Source: CAZXEU01 sp965207385 (GTDB taxonomy: Bacteria > Bacteroidota > Rhodothermia > Rhodothermales > Bin80). From it: a DNA stretch of 64,000 bases. The position numbers and the translations under genes are program-made. Positions 55,563-64,000 of the stretch are shown piece after piece. The notes under the pieces were generated by a model. It worked only from the letters and a program-made list of their open reading frames with translations. It made no database searches and was not told where the DNA came from. The DNA is taken from NCBI GenBank assembly GCA_965207385.1, contig CBDBLZ010000017.1, positions 62,001 through 126,000 of the forward strand. The letters run 5' to 3'. Within the stretch, counting starts at the first letter, position 1. Each line of letters starts with the position of its first letter.

Positions 55563-56483
55563 CTAAGCCGATTTGAGTGCGTAACGCTGAAGCTCCACCG
55601 CGGCCTCTACACAGGGAAACACCTCTTCCGCTTCCCCGACAAGTTCCGTCAGGTCCTTGTACCGTGCGCTGAAATGGCCCAGAAGCAGGCGCCGGGCACG
55701 CGCCTTGCATGCGATGCCAGCCGCCTCGCGAGCGGTCGAATGGCCGGTCTGGCGCGCACGCCTTCGGTGCGCATCCGCAAATGTGGCATCGTGCAGGACA
55801 AGCGTGGCATCCGCCGCAAGGCGAACCGCTGCCCGGCACGGCTGTGTGTCCATGATATAGGCAAAGGACACTGGCACCGGAGGCGGCGAGACGACCTCCT
55901 CCGGCTGCACGAGGGAGCCGTCATCAAGCGTCACGGCTTCTCCCCGCTTGAGCTTTCTGTAGTGCTCGTGGCGGCTTATGCCCAGGCGGCGCGCATGCTC
56001 CACGTCCAGGTTGCCGGCCCGTGGTCGCTCCTGTATACGATAGCCCAGCGTGAATACGCGGTGATCAAGGGACCTGGCCATTACCGACGAACGATCATTC
56101 TCGTACACCAATCCGGATCCGAATCCTTCCGGGATCGAGACGTGGCGGATCTCGAAGCAGCGATCCGCGTGGCCCAGCCCCGCCATCGCATCCAGACTTG
56201 CGGCCAGCGGATCCGGCGCAATTATCGAAAGCGGTGCCGTCCGGCCTGAGAGCACCATCGTGGAGAGCAGTCCGAATAGCCCGAAGTAGTGGTCACCATG
56301 AAGATGGGAAATGCAGATCGCTTCGATGCGGCCATGCCGCAACCCGGCATCCATGAGCCGGTTCTGCGTCCCCTCGCCGCAGTCAAACAGCACGATGCGA
56401 CCCGCCTGAAGCACGGCGGTTGCCGAGAGGTGGCGCTCGCGTGTGGGCACGGCCGACGCCGTCCCGAGTGGGATTACGGTCAT
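55563..56483 (-). CDS. rnz: Ribonuclease Z
   Basis: A 306-residue MBL-fold endonuclease that removes tRNA 3' trailers. Start MTVIPLGTASAVPT at 56483, four bases after the upstream ABC stop. Motifs: LFDCGEGTQNRLMDAG, ISHLHGDHYFGLFGLL, and the LVLHDATF and LLLGHFSARY ligands. It sits between two ABC half-exporters in one transcript. Confidence 0.93.
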   Translation of the reverse strand: MTVIPLGTASAVPTRERHLSATAVLQAGRIVLFDCGEGTQNRLMDAGLRHGRIEAICISHLHGDHYFGLFGLLSTMVLSGRTAPLSIIAPDPLAASLDAMAGLGHADRCFEIRHVSIPEGFGSGLVYENDRSSVMARSLDHRVFTLGYRIQERPRAGNLDVEHARRLGISRHEHYRKLKRGEAVTLDDGSLVQPEEVVSPPPVPVSFAYIMDTQPCRAAVRLAADATLVLHDATFADAHRRRARQTGHSTAREAAGIACKARARRLLLGHFSARYKDLTELVGEAEEVFPCVEAAVELQRYALKSA

Positions 56484-56487
56484 GCGC

Positions 56488-58287
56488 CTACAGTGCCTCG
56501 AGTTCGGCCTCCAGCAGCTGTTGCCGGTGAAGCCGGGCGTAGAGCCCGCTTCCCTGCACCAGGTCCTCGTGCGTTCCCCGCTCGGTGATGCTGCCCTCCT
56601 CAAGCACAATGATCAGGTCGGCCTCCTGCACCGTGGAAATGCGGTGACTGACGATGATCAGCGTGTGTCTGCCGTAGCGCCGCCTTAGATGTGACAAGAT
56701 GCGATGCTCCGTGTTGGTGTCCACGCTGCTCAGGGCATCATCAAGGATCAATATGCGGGGATTGCGGAGCAGGGCCCGGGCAAGCGACGCGCGCTGCTTC
56801 TGCCCTCCGGACAGGGTCACACCCCTTTCACCGACAAATGTATCGAGACCGTCCGGAAAATCCGGTACGCTTTCCAGCAGCTCGGCTTCGGCAACCGCCT
56901 GCTCTATGTCTGCCCGCCCTGCGCCCAACCGGCCGAAAGCAACATTACTGGCGATGGATTCGCTGAAGAGGAACACGTCCTGCGGAACATGACCGATAGC
57001 CGCCCGCAGCATCGATACCGGATACGTGCGCAAATCGCGGCCGTCCACCAACACGCTCCCGGATGTAGAATCATGAAGGCGGGCAATCAGCTCCACAAGC
57101 GTGGTCTTGCCTGATCCCGTTCGGCCCACCACGGCGAGTGTGCCTCCAGCCGGAATTGAGAAGGAAACGTCCCGCAGCGCCCATCTTCCGGCACCCGGGT
57201 ATTGAAAGCTCACGTGATCAAACCTGACGGAGCCCGTAATGTCAGGTGCCAAGAAATCCGTCAAATCCGAATCGGCTATCTCCGGCTTGGTATCGAGAAT
57301 GGCATGGATGCGACTGATCGAAGCCGAGGCCCGCTGCACCATGGAGATAACGTATCCGAGCGCCGCTACGGGCCACGTGATCAGCGAGATATAGATCATG
57401 TACTCGACAATGTTGCCGATTGTGATGAAGCCCTCGGTAACCAGCCTGCCGCCCATCCACACGACGAGTATCTGCGAGAGTCCTATCACGGTGACAAAGA
57501 CAGGACGCCAGGCTGCTTCCACCTTCGCCAGGGACAGCATCCGCCCCTTGTATGCTTCGCTTTCCGCCTCGAATGCTCGCGCTTCCGACTCCTGGCGCGA
57601 ATAGGCCTTCAGCACCCGGATGCCGGAGAGGGCTTCCTGCACCCGGCTGGTAAGTTTGGCATACTGCGCCTGCAGGGCCACGCTCCTGCCGTAGACCATG
57701 TGGGCCACAAAGAAAACGGCCACGGCCAGCAGCGGCATGGGCCCGAGCGCATACACCGTCAGCCGGGGAGAGATGATCAGCATCGCGGTCACGGCCGTGA
57801 TCACGATCACGGCCGCGCGCGTGATATACATGATGGCCGGACCGATGTAGCGGCGTACCTGCTCGATGTCGCTCGTGGAGCGAGTGATCACGTCTCCTGT
57901 CGAGGTGCCCACGTAATAACTCCTGGACAGCGTCTGGATGTGGTCGTAGAGCTGATTGCGCAAATCGAACTCAATGTGCCGGGAGGCCACAACGACCGTC
58001 TGGCGCATCAGGAACGAGCAGACGCCACTGGCCAGGCTCAGGCCGATTACCACAAGGCCAAACACCATCAGCGTGGTGAAAATGTCCGCATGGAGCGCGC
58101 CCTGTGCCTGCGTATCCTTAAATTGGTGGTACAGGGCGACGAACCTGGGGATGCTGTCTACGGCCTGGCGAACCACCATCGGTACGATGATGGCGAAGAT
58201 GGCAGAAACGATCGTAAAAAGCAGGCCCGGGATATACAGACGCCGATAGGCAACGAAGAAATGATTTAATCGGGCCAGGGGACGCAT
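56488..58287 (-). CDS. ABC exporter half-transporter (degenerate Walker B Asp)
   Basis: A 599-residue type IV ABC half-exporter with six helices in residues 1-320 and an ATPase domain. Walker A GRTGSGKTTL and signature LSGGQKQRASLARAL are canonical, but Walker B reads ILILDDALSSVD: Asp replaces the catalytic Glu. Together with the LSHGQ signature of the other half-transporter this gives one consensus and one degenerate ATP site. First gene of the ABC-rnz-ABC operon, divergent from arginase. Confidence 0.9.
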   Translation of the reverse strand: MRPLARLNHFFVAYRRLYIPGLLFTIVSAIFAIIVPMVVRQAVDSIPRFVALYHQFKDTQAQGALHADIFTTLMVFGLVVIGLSLASGVCSFLMRQTVVVASRHIEFDLRNQLYDHIQTLSRSYYVGTSTGDVITRSTSDIEQVRRYIGPAIMYITRAAVIVITAVTAMLIISPRLTVYALGPMPLLAVAVFFVAHMVYGRSVALQAQYAKLTSRVQEALSGIRVLKAYSRQESEARAFEAESEAYKGRMLSLAKVEAAWRPVFVTVIGLSQILVVWMGGRLVTEGFITIGNIVEYMIYISLITWPVAALGYVISMVQRASASISRIHAILDTKPEIADSDLTDFLAPDITGSVRFDHVSFQYPGAGRWALRDVSFSIPAGGTLAVVGRTGSGKTTLVELIARLHDSTSGSVLVDGRDLRTYPVSMLRAAIGHVPQDVFLFSESIASNVAFGRLGAGRADIEQAVAEAELLESVPDFPDGLDTFVGERGVTLSGGQKQRASLARALLRNPRILILDDALSSVDTNTEHRILSHLRRRYGRHTLIIVSHRISTVQEADLIIVLEEGSITERGTHEDLVQGSGLYARLHRQQLLEAELEAL

Positions 58288-58331
58288 CGCTCGTCGAACG
58301 CACCCATTCTGGGCCGGATCCTGCTGCTGCC

Positions 58332-59213
58332 ATGCCTCGCTCTATACGTCTGATAGGGGCTCCGATGGACCTCGGACAGGACCTGAGAGGCGTAGATGTC
58401 GGACCCAGCGCACTGCGCTACGCCGGGCTGGCGCATCGGCTTCGTCAGCTGGATCATCACGTGGAAGACTTCGGCAACGTGGAAGTGGCAGTGCGCGGCT
58501 CGCTTGCCGGCCCGTCCTTCATCGAGCCCATCTGCAGCTCCTGCGAAAGGATCTACGAAGCTGTTCGCAATTCGCTTGCCGACGACAGCCTGCCGCTTGT
58601 GATGGGCGGCGATCATTCCATTGCGATAGGCACCATTGGCGGTGCCACCGAGGCCGGGCCGACGGGCGTGCTGTGGATTGACGCACACGCGGATTTCAAT
58701 ACGCCGGAGTCGTCACCCAGCGGAAACGTGCACGGCATGCCGCTGGCGGTCCTGTGCGGCCAGGGCCCCGCCGCGCTGGTGAACGTGGGGCGCAAGGGGG
58801 CAAAGCTCAGGCCGGAGGACGTGATGATCATTGCCCTCCGGGCCATTGATGCGCACGAGCGCGACATGCTGCGGGAACGGCGGCTGGGGCTCTACACCAT
58901 GCGTGAAATCGATGAGCGGGGCATGGGGACCGTCGTCCGGGAGGCGCTGGAGCGCCTGGAGCACCACGACCGGCTCCACGTCAGCCTCGATGTCGACAGC
59001 GTCGATCCCATGTTCGCCCCGGGCGTGGGCACGCCTGTGCCGGGAGGACTGAATACGCGCGAAGCCCATCTCATGATGGAACTCATTGCGGAGGACGGTC
59101 GGGTCGGCTCCGTCGATGTCGTGGAAATAAACCCGATCCTGGACGTGGGCAACCGCACGGCCGTGCTGGCGGCGCAGCTGCTGGCCTCGCTCCTGGGCAA
59201 GACCATCCTCTAG
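58332..59213 (+). CDS. rocF: Arginase
   Basis: A 293-residue binuclear-manganese enzyme splitting arginine into ornithine and urea. Ligand motifs: GGDHSIAIG, WIDAHADFNTPESSPSGNVHGMP and SLDVDSVDPMFAPG; all expected His and Asp residues are present, including the NTPxxSPSGNxHGMP arginase-specific segment rather than the agmatinase one. It is divergent from the ABC operon (44 bases) and convergent with the DtxR gene. No other arginine-catabolic gene is near. Confidence 0.94.
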   Translation: MPRSIRLIGAPMDLGQDLRGVDVGPSALRYAGLAHRLRQLDHHVEDFGNVEVAVRGSLAGPSFIEPICSSCERIYEAVRNSLADDSLPLVMGGDHSIAIGTIGGATEAGPTGVLWIDAHADFNTPESSPSGNVHGMPLAVLCGQGPAALVNVGRKGAKLRPEDVMIIALRAIDAHERDMLRERRLGLYTMREIDERGMGTVVREALERLEHHDRLHVSLDVDSVDPMFAPGVGTPVPGGLNTREAHLMMELIAEDGRVGSVDVVEINPILDVGNRTAVLAAQLLASLLGKTIL

Positions 59214-59220
59214 ACGGGTC

Positions 59221-59886
59221 CTACTGCACGGGCGCAACGTGCACGGCACTGGCCAGGTGGTAGCCTACCACGCACTCGCGTCCACCGATGCGCAGCGTCA
59301 GCGGCCCCTTGAACGGCGCCTTCGACACAACATCAACCCTGTTGGAAGGCAGCAGGCCCATTTCCTCCAGGTACTGGAGCCGTTCGGCATCGGAATCCGA
59401 AACCTCCAGTATGCGCACCGTCTGTCCGGCCTCTATCTGAACCAGCGGTGTGGTGGCGGCCTCGGTCAACTTTAGATCTGCCGACGGAATGGGATGCCCG
59501 TGCGGATCGTGCGTCGGAAAGCCCAGAAGCTCATCTATCCGCTGCTCAAATTCCTCCGAAATATGGTGTTCCAGGTGTTCAGCTTCCTCGTGCATCTCTG
59601 CCCAGGAATACCCCAGGACCTCTTTCAGGTATGTCTCCAGGAGCCGGTGGTGACGCAGGATCTCCAAAGCTATTTTCTCTCCTGCCGCCGTCAGGCGCAC
59701 GCCGCGATAGGATTCGTACTCCACGAGTTTGGCCTTGGCCAGGCGCTGCATCATGTTGGTGACCGAGGCAGACGAGACACCAAGAGCACGGGCGAGGTCC
59801 GTCGTAGAGGCCTTGTCCTTTTCCAGCTTGTAGATTGCCTTCAGATAGTCCTGGACCGCGGGGCTGAGAAGTGGCGTACGGGACAT
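59221..59886 (-). CDS. DtxR/MntR-family metal-dependent regulator
   Basis: A 221-residue regulator. Winged helix (KASTTDLARALGVSSASVTNMMQRLAKAKLVEY), metal-binding and dimer domain (HHRLLETYL, EMHEEAEHLEHHISEEFEQRI) and a C-terminal SH3-like FeoA domain (LEEMGLLPSNRVDVV). The start MSRTPLLS at 59886 excludes a long non-coding extension. It senses Fe(II) or Mn(II). Divergent from mnmD by 44 bases; no metal transporter is adjacent, so targets lie elsewhere. Confidence 0.92.
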   Translation of the reverse strand: MSRTPLLSPAVQDYLKAIYKLEKDKASTTDLARALGVSSASVTNMMQRLAKAKLVEYESYRGVRLTAAGEKIALEILRHHRLLETYLKEVLGYSWAEMHEEAEHLEHHISEEFEQRIDELLGFPTHDPHGHPIPSADLKLTEAATTPLVQIEAGQTVRILEVSDSDAERLQYLEEMGLLPSNRVDVVSKAPFKGPLTLRIGGRECVVGYHLASAVHVAPVQ

Positions 59887-59930
59887 AACGCCATGTGCAA
59901 CCGGTGGACGCAAACCCGGATCCCCCTGGC

Positions 59931-60629
59931 ATGCCAGACCACGTTCCACGCCACAACCTGAGTATTCGCCAGACGGCCGATGGCGCTGCCACGCTCTACT
60001 CACGCGCCTACGGGCAGACGTACCATAGCGAGCACGGTGCCATTCTCGAGGCGCGCCACGTGTTTCTTCGGGGAACGGCCTATCGCCCGCCGGCACGCGT
60101 ACTGGAGGTAGGATTTGGCGCCGGGCTGAATCTCCTGGTAACGGCCTCCGAGACGCAGGAGCACGTCCTGCGCTACACCGCGCTGGAGCGCTATCTGCCG
60201 CCTGCGGACCTGCTGCAGGTACTCGATTACGGCGCCGTCGTCGGCAGGCCGCGGCTATGGGCAGCTCTTGTAGATTGGCGGCGCACCCTTCCCTTGGACG
60301 TGCCGGTCGGCACCTACCGCTTCTCGTGCATGGGCTGCGAGCTTGATCTGCTGATGGGCGAGGCCACCGAATCAAAGCTCCCGGCCCGCACGTTTGAGGC
60401 CGTGTACCTGGATCCGTTCAGCCCAAGGGCCAATCCCGAGTTGTTCACCCCCGGGTTCCTGTCCGCGCTCTACCGGGCTACGACCCCGGGCGGGCGTATT
60501 GCGACCTACTCTGCTGCCGGGGCCGTGCGACGTGCCCTTGCTGCCGCGGGATATGAGGTGAGGCGCGAGGCCGGCCCGCCGGGCAAGCGCGAGTTTCTGA
60601 CAGGGCTCAGGAATGAGTCCTGTCCGTAA
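59931..60629 (+). CDS. mnmD: tRNA 5-methylaminomethyl-2-thiouridine methyltransferase (MnmD-like)
   Basis: A methyltransferase of about 232 residues that completes mnm5s2U34 in tRNA, equivalent to the MnmC methyltransferase half. SAM-binding motif VLEVGFGAGLNLL and the catalytic YLDPFSPRANPELFTPGFLSAL segment are diagnostic; the last part has TYSAAGAVRRALAAAGYEV. Start chosen at MPDHVPRHN; a GTG at 59895 would add 12 residues. The 3' end overlaps the aconitase X small-subunit gene by 23 bases. Confidence 0.9.
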   Translation: MPDHVPRHNLSIRQTADGAATLYSRAYGQTYHSEHGAILEARHVFLRGTAYRPPARVLEVGFGAGLNLLVTASETQEHVLRYTALERYLPPADLLQVLDYGAVVGRPRLWAALVDWRRTLPLDVPVGTYRFSCMGCELDLLMGEATESKLPARTFEAVYLDPFSPRANPELFTPGFLSALYRATTPGGRIATYSAAGAVRRALAAAGYEVRREAGPPGKREFLTGLRNESCP

Positions 60630-61029
60630 TTACTATGCGTCCGTCCTGCTCCAGCGTGGCCCACTGGCCCGAGCGCAGCCGGCAAAAGTCGTCCTCCGAC
60701 AGGCTTGCAACCGGCAGCACCTTGCCGTAGAGCTCCTCGGCCACAATCGAGGCCAGGGTCAGGAAGGCGTCCGGGCCGCAGGCAATCACGGCGGCCGGCG
60801 CCGTCCCCCGCCGCAGGGACTCCAATAGGACCGCCGTGGAGGTGCTTGAGCCGCGCGTGGCGGGAAGCGCGAGGATAGAAGCAGCGGCAACGCAGCCCGA
60901 AAGCGGATGCCTGCGGTCAATGATCTCACCGGTTGCAGCATCGTAGCCGCCCCAGAAGCTGAGCGGCTCCCGGCTGGCCAGCACCTTGCCGGCTGCCGGT
61001 CCCGCTACAAGCATACGTGCCCGGATCAA
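60607..61029 (-). CDS. Aconitase X swivel domain (small subunit, DUF126)
   Basis: About 140 residues: the aconitase X swivel domain with LVAGPAAGKVLAS, EPLSFWGGYDAATGEIIDRRHPLSG, LPATRGSSTSTAVLLESL and IVAEELYGKVLPV. The start is a TTG overlapping the large-subunit stop (TTGA) or an ATG at 61014. Aconitase X enzymes are dehydratases, for example of cis-3-hydroxy-L-proline or mevalonate 5-phosphate. The upstream large-subunit gene is incomplete, so the enzyme may not be functional. Confidence 0.85.
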   Translation of the reverse strand: MIRARMLVAGPAAGKVLASREPLSFWGGYDAATGEIIDRRHPLSGCVAAASILALPATRGSSTSTAVLLESLRRGTAPAAVIACGPDAFLTLASIVAEELYGKVLPVASLSEDDFCRLRSGQWATLEQDGRIVITDRTHS

Positions 61030-61655
61030 CCCTTCCACGGCTCTTCGCTCAGCGTTACCCGCCCGCTCGCGGCGGACTCCACGCAGTCCCGCAGGCTCCC
61101 GCACACCACGCGGGTCCCCAGCAGCCCCGGCGCATAGTATGCGTACTTGGCAGAATTGGTCATGATGGTCCGCACGCGCCGCGGCAGCATGGGCGTGGTC
61201 AGAATGCACGTATCCACGGTCACCGCGCCGCCGAATGCTTCCAGGCGCGCCAGATATCCCATTCGCTTTGCCAGCTGCCGCATCGCGCGGCTTGAGGTAA
61301 CCAGGAATTGCACATCATCGTGCCTTTGCCGTCCCTTGAGAAGAGGGGCCAAACGGCCAAACTCGGTGATGGAAAAATGCGGACTCCCCAGAATCACCAT
61401 GTCCAGCGCTGCACCCTCTGCCGTAGTGAGCTCGCACCTGGCATCCCTCAGACGGTCCAGCGTAACCTCCACCGTCCGCTCCGGCGCATGGCCCTGGAAA
61501 GCTGCCTCCGCGGTAGGCGCCTCAGGCGTTACTCCCACAAGGTGCAATTCAACAAGCCCTGGCCCACCGGGGCCGACATGCTCTGCAATAGCCAACAACC
61601 CTGGTTGGGCTATGTCTTGGATTGATCGTGATAGTGCCAAGCATCGCGGATTCAC
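61026..61655 (-). pseudogene. Aconitase X catalytic domain, N-terminal half missing
   Basis: A 209-residue frame matching only the C-terminal half of the aconitase X large subunit (DUF521): LHLVGVTPEAPTAEAAF, VILGSPHFSITEFGRLAPLL, TSSRAMRQLAKRMGYLARLEAFGG, TVDTCILTTPMLP and the NSAKYAYYAPGLLG end. Full-length proteins are about 400 residues; the N-terminal half with substrate and Fe-S ligands is not found upstream in any frame to 62580. The homology stops near 61620, consistent with a deletion or recombination breakpoint. Coupled to the small-subunit gene. Confidence 0.8.
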
Positions 61656-62583
61656 TTCGCTTTGCTGTTCATGCGTGAATCGGCAGCCTGGGCCTATGGG
61701 CGTCCCTGAAATGGAGCGGATTCATGGCGCGTAGGTGTGATGCGTGCTCACCAGGATTTGCATGGCCATGGCTTCTGCCGGCTCGCGCAAGACCGCTGAC
61801 TGCACGGGCGCTCTCGGTTTCCAGGCGTTGATGGACGATACTGGCGCTGCACTTGCAAGATCACCTCCTGGCCAGGCAGACCGTCAGCAGCAGGCGCAAG
61901 AGCTGCATCGAATCCTTCGTGCAGCTGACGCCGAAGCGGCAACAGGCAATGTAGCCGCTCGGCGTCTCCCTCGGATACAACTCACGGCAGGCCGCAGCCA
62001 AGGACAACACTCTCAGAGCGCAATTCCTCCAGGATGTGCTATTGGCGCCTCGTCCCTGCCTATCCGATTCTTGGAAATTCGGTCACGACACGGTCTCTGC
62101 GACGCGCAACATTCTGCCTGCCATTGATATCAACAATATTGCCATACAATTCTATTTTGTTGCCATATTTATAGCACGTAGTATTCACCATTATATCTGT
62201 AATGGCGTCATATCATTGAAATTCCGACTTACGACGATTGCTCTCGGGACAGGACTGGTTAAGAGCGGTGGAAAGGATACGGGCTCGGAGGAAGCCCTGC
62301 TAAGCAGACGTGATTCAGTCCCTTCATGGCTACCACCGTCGTCGACTTCATAACACCAAAGTGGTCGGGCTCAACGGAATGTGCAGCAATTCCGGAGAAT
62401 GACGCGAGCAAGCTTGGAGACTTCACGCACTATCCCTCTTCGCGGGCAGGGCGCATGCCACCCGATTGGAGGTTGTCGGCGTCGCTGCCACGGAAGCATG
62501 ATTTGGGCTCTGGAACGACAGTATTGGGATGAGGCCTCGCGGCCAGCTTCCGTTTGGGCGGCAGTTTGGAGGAGTGAAAACCG
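61656..62583. other. Gene-poor stretch with an AT-rich island
   Basis: No coding frame in 0.93 kb. It lies between the truncated aconitase X gene and the terminal secreted-protein gene. Bases about 62110-62230 are strikingly AT-rich for this genome. Two TTGCCATA direct repeats at 62139-62146 and 62160-62167 start 21 bases apart, two helical turns. It may hold the promoter/operator of the downstream gene and mark a junction with acquired DNA. Confidence 0.5.
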
Positions 62584-64000
62584 ATGAAATTCATGTTACC
62601 TGAGACACTCAGCCCTGAAAGGACCAAGCGGATACTGTTGACGGCGGTTGTTGCGGCGACCATTTTCGTTCGCTGCGACAGCTTCAACATTGCCGACGTG
62701 GATTCGGCGACCGATTCCGCCTCGCTGATAGAATCGGTCAGGACGTACTACGAAGCGGCGATTCAGCCGAACGGGCTTGATGGACAAATCGGCGGCAAGA
62801 TCTCTGGCGACAGCATCAGGGCCGCCGTCCTAGCAGAGATGGTACGACAGTACCCGCCCGACTGGACCCAGGCCGTGACGTGGAGAGACGGCAACGAATA
62901 TCACCTTGCAACCATACTTGGCGCCGGCAAGCCCTCGATCAATCCCGCACAAGACAGCATTGCGGTGGTGCGAACTCTGGTTGCGGATCTTAATGAAGAT
63001 GGGAAAGTCACCGATGCCCTTCTGGTCGAGTTCGCCAGTTCCGACCCGCTTGACCCAGCTTCCTTTGCTCATTACGTGAAACAGTGGTTCACTCAGGACT
63101 ACGGCGATAACAAGGTCCTGGCCGCGGAGTATTCTCTTGGATACGAGGGATCACAGGCCTACTTATACAACCCATCGGACAGCGTACTTACACCAGCCAG
63201 CTTGTCGCTGGAAAAGCGCAGGACGGCAGGCAAGGCAGCAAGGGAGGACGGTGTATTCTGCTGGTATTCCCTTGTTGAATTTGGCGAAATATGTGGGGAA
63301 CATCCTACCACAGGGGTTGAGGAGTGTAATGCCCGATATAGGTGGGAACTAACCTGCGTGCAGATGGATTCCGGAGGAGGGGAAGATGGAGGTGGAGGGG
63401 GCGGAGGCGGAGGTGATGACGGCAATGGCGACAGTGTAGGTACGGGAGGTGGAGGTGACGATGGAAAAGACGATGATGGTGAAGACACCAGTGATTCACT
63501 CTACTTGTCCTGCGACTCCTCTGTCGAACGAGGCCGCACGGCCGGGTGCACTGTCAACGCTCCGGATGACGGCAAGGGTTTGAACCCGGACCAACTCACG
63601 TATGACTGGTCTTCCTCGAGTGGAGCGACATTTACCGGTACGGGGACCGGCGGCAATGAGTGGAGGGGCACCGCAACGGAATCCGTCACGGTCAGCGTTG
63701 CGGTAGTTTCTCAGGGATTCTCTGATTCCCAGGAAATCACCGTTAATGCACGGTCAGGTTGGGGTGTAGGTCAAGCTAGTGTTACAAGCGTGACGTATGC
63801 GAACTTGGGTTCGATTTTGGGACGGTACACTGTCCCTTCAATCGCTACTCCAACTTTTGGAGACCCTGTCGCAGGTGGTGGACCATGGTCGGGGCGCTTC
63901 GCCTCCGGAAGTGCGCCGTCGTTTTCCGGTGACATTCAAATTAATGACAACTACGGCGGCGGGAGCAACACTTACCGAAATGCAAGGCGGGACGGCTGCC
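62584..64000 (+). CDS. Secreted protein with Gly/Asp-rich linker, cut by the window end
   Basis: An open frame from ATG 62584 to the last base without stop (at least 472 residues). GGAGGAG at 62568-62574, nine bases upstream, fixes the start. An N-terminal hydrophobic stretch (about residues 17-29) ends at VRCDS, a possible but non-canonical lipobox. Residues 30-260 are a globular region with DLNEDGKVTDALLVE, an EF-hand-like or FG-GAP-like calcium loop, and several Cys. A linker of Gly with Asp follows (about 263-300), then Ig/PKD-like segments (LTYDWSSSSGATFTG). Family unknown; likely outer-membrane or extracellular. Confidence 0.75.
   Translation, partial: MKFMLPETLSPERTKRILLTAVVAATIFVRCDSFNIADVDSATDSASLIESVRTYYEAAIQPNGLDGQIGGKISGDSIRAAVLAEMVRQYPPDWTQAVTWRDGNEYHLATILGAGKPSINPAQDSIAVVRTLVADLNEDGKVTDALLVEFASSDPLDPASFAHYVKQWFTQDYGDNKVLAAEYSLGYEGSQAYLYNPSDSVLTPASLSLEKRRTAGKAAREDGVFCWYSLVEFGEICGEHPTTGVEECNARYRWELTCVQMDSGGGEDGGGGGGGGGDDGNGDSVGTGGGGDDGKDDDGEDTSDSLYLSCDSSVERGRTAGCTVNAPDDGKGLNPDQLTYDWSSSSGATFTGTGTGGNEWRGTATESVTVSVAVVSQGFSDSQEITVNARSGWGVGQASVTSVTYANLGSILGRYTVPSIATPTFGDPVAGGGPWSGRFASGSAPSFSGDIQINDNYGGGSNTYRNARRDGC

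Noticed and set aside
63370..63500. Minus-strand frame rich in His, Pro and Leu opposite the Gly/Asp linker.
   Set aside because: It is the complement of a low-complexity coding stretch and has no start context.

Overview
The window looks like a chromosomal segment of a high-GC (about 60%, by eye) free-living bacterium of the Rhodothermota/Bacteroidota side. The best lineage evidence is a type IX secretion C-terminal sorting domain with the NPNPF motif on the DUF1501 protein near 47.1 kb. A Bacteroidota-like YbeY zinc site (GYDD instead of GYDH), an aa3-type oxidase operon with a small COX IV subunit, and frequent starts without Shine-Dalgarno sequences agree with this. No rRNA, tRNA, insertion sequence or CRISPR array was found. 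The placement is an inference, not a database result.

Layout. 0.2-5.3 kb: a minus-strand aa3-type cytochrome c oxidase operon (coxA, coxC, COX IV, two small membrane proteins, coxB), preceded by a cupredoxin lipoprotein and a strong terminator-like dyad. 5.5-10.5 kb: unrelated small genes (two unknowns, VOC protein, AlkZ-like glycosylase, SRPBCC, DUF488) and an 0.8 kb gap. 10.7-20.7 kb: a tightly packed ten-gene minus-strand cluster. It holds a lone CydA-like subunit, three membrane-attached c-type cytochromes (one fused to an ethylbenzene-dehydrogenase-like haem b domain), a radical SAM/SPASM enzyme, a ferredoxin, a small unknown, a double-USP protein, an Mrp-type ATPase and a zinc-ribbon protein. 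Five copies of the PCP_red domain (the C-terminal domain of dark-operative protochlorophyllide reductase subunit B) are spread over three of these proteins, although nothing else suggests photosynthesis. This is the strongest candidate for an uncharacterised system: a respiratory complex with a dedicated tetrapyrrole- or metal-centre maturation module.

20.9-23.4 kb: divergent DoxX-repeat protein and metF. 23.8-29.0 kb: M24 peptidase lipoprotein, then convergent ybeY, an unknown and a DUF2723 membrane glycosyltransferase. 29.1-35.2 kb: LptF/G permease, rsmI, a frameshifted MBL hydrolase, a GT2 fusion protein and accA. 35.6-36.3 kb: a RelE/HigB-like toxin with its antitoxin. 37.0-46.8 kb: a long plus-strand run of nadC, an AcuC-like deacetylase, an M20 amidohydrolase, a WcaJ-like transferase, an ABC-F ATPase, an FG-GAP-like protein, a GDPD lipoprotein, pnuC and a TM2 protein. 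47.1-50.3 kb: the DUF1800/DUF1501 pair with T9SS sorting signal. 50.7-53.8 kb: lactate permease and a zinc alcohol dehydrogenase. 53.8-58.3 kb: RNase Z between two ABC half-exporters whose motifs fit a heterodimer with one degenerate ATP site. 58.3-60.6 kb: arginase, DtxR-family regulator, mnmD. 60.6-61.7 kb: aconitase X small subunit and only the C-terminal half of its large subunit. 62.6 kb to the end: a secreted protein that runs off the window.

Two genes (MBL hydrolase at about 31.35 kb, FG-GAP protein at about 44.84 kb) each carry an apparent single extra base next to a short G run. Both could be sequencing errors or real frameshifts.
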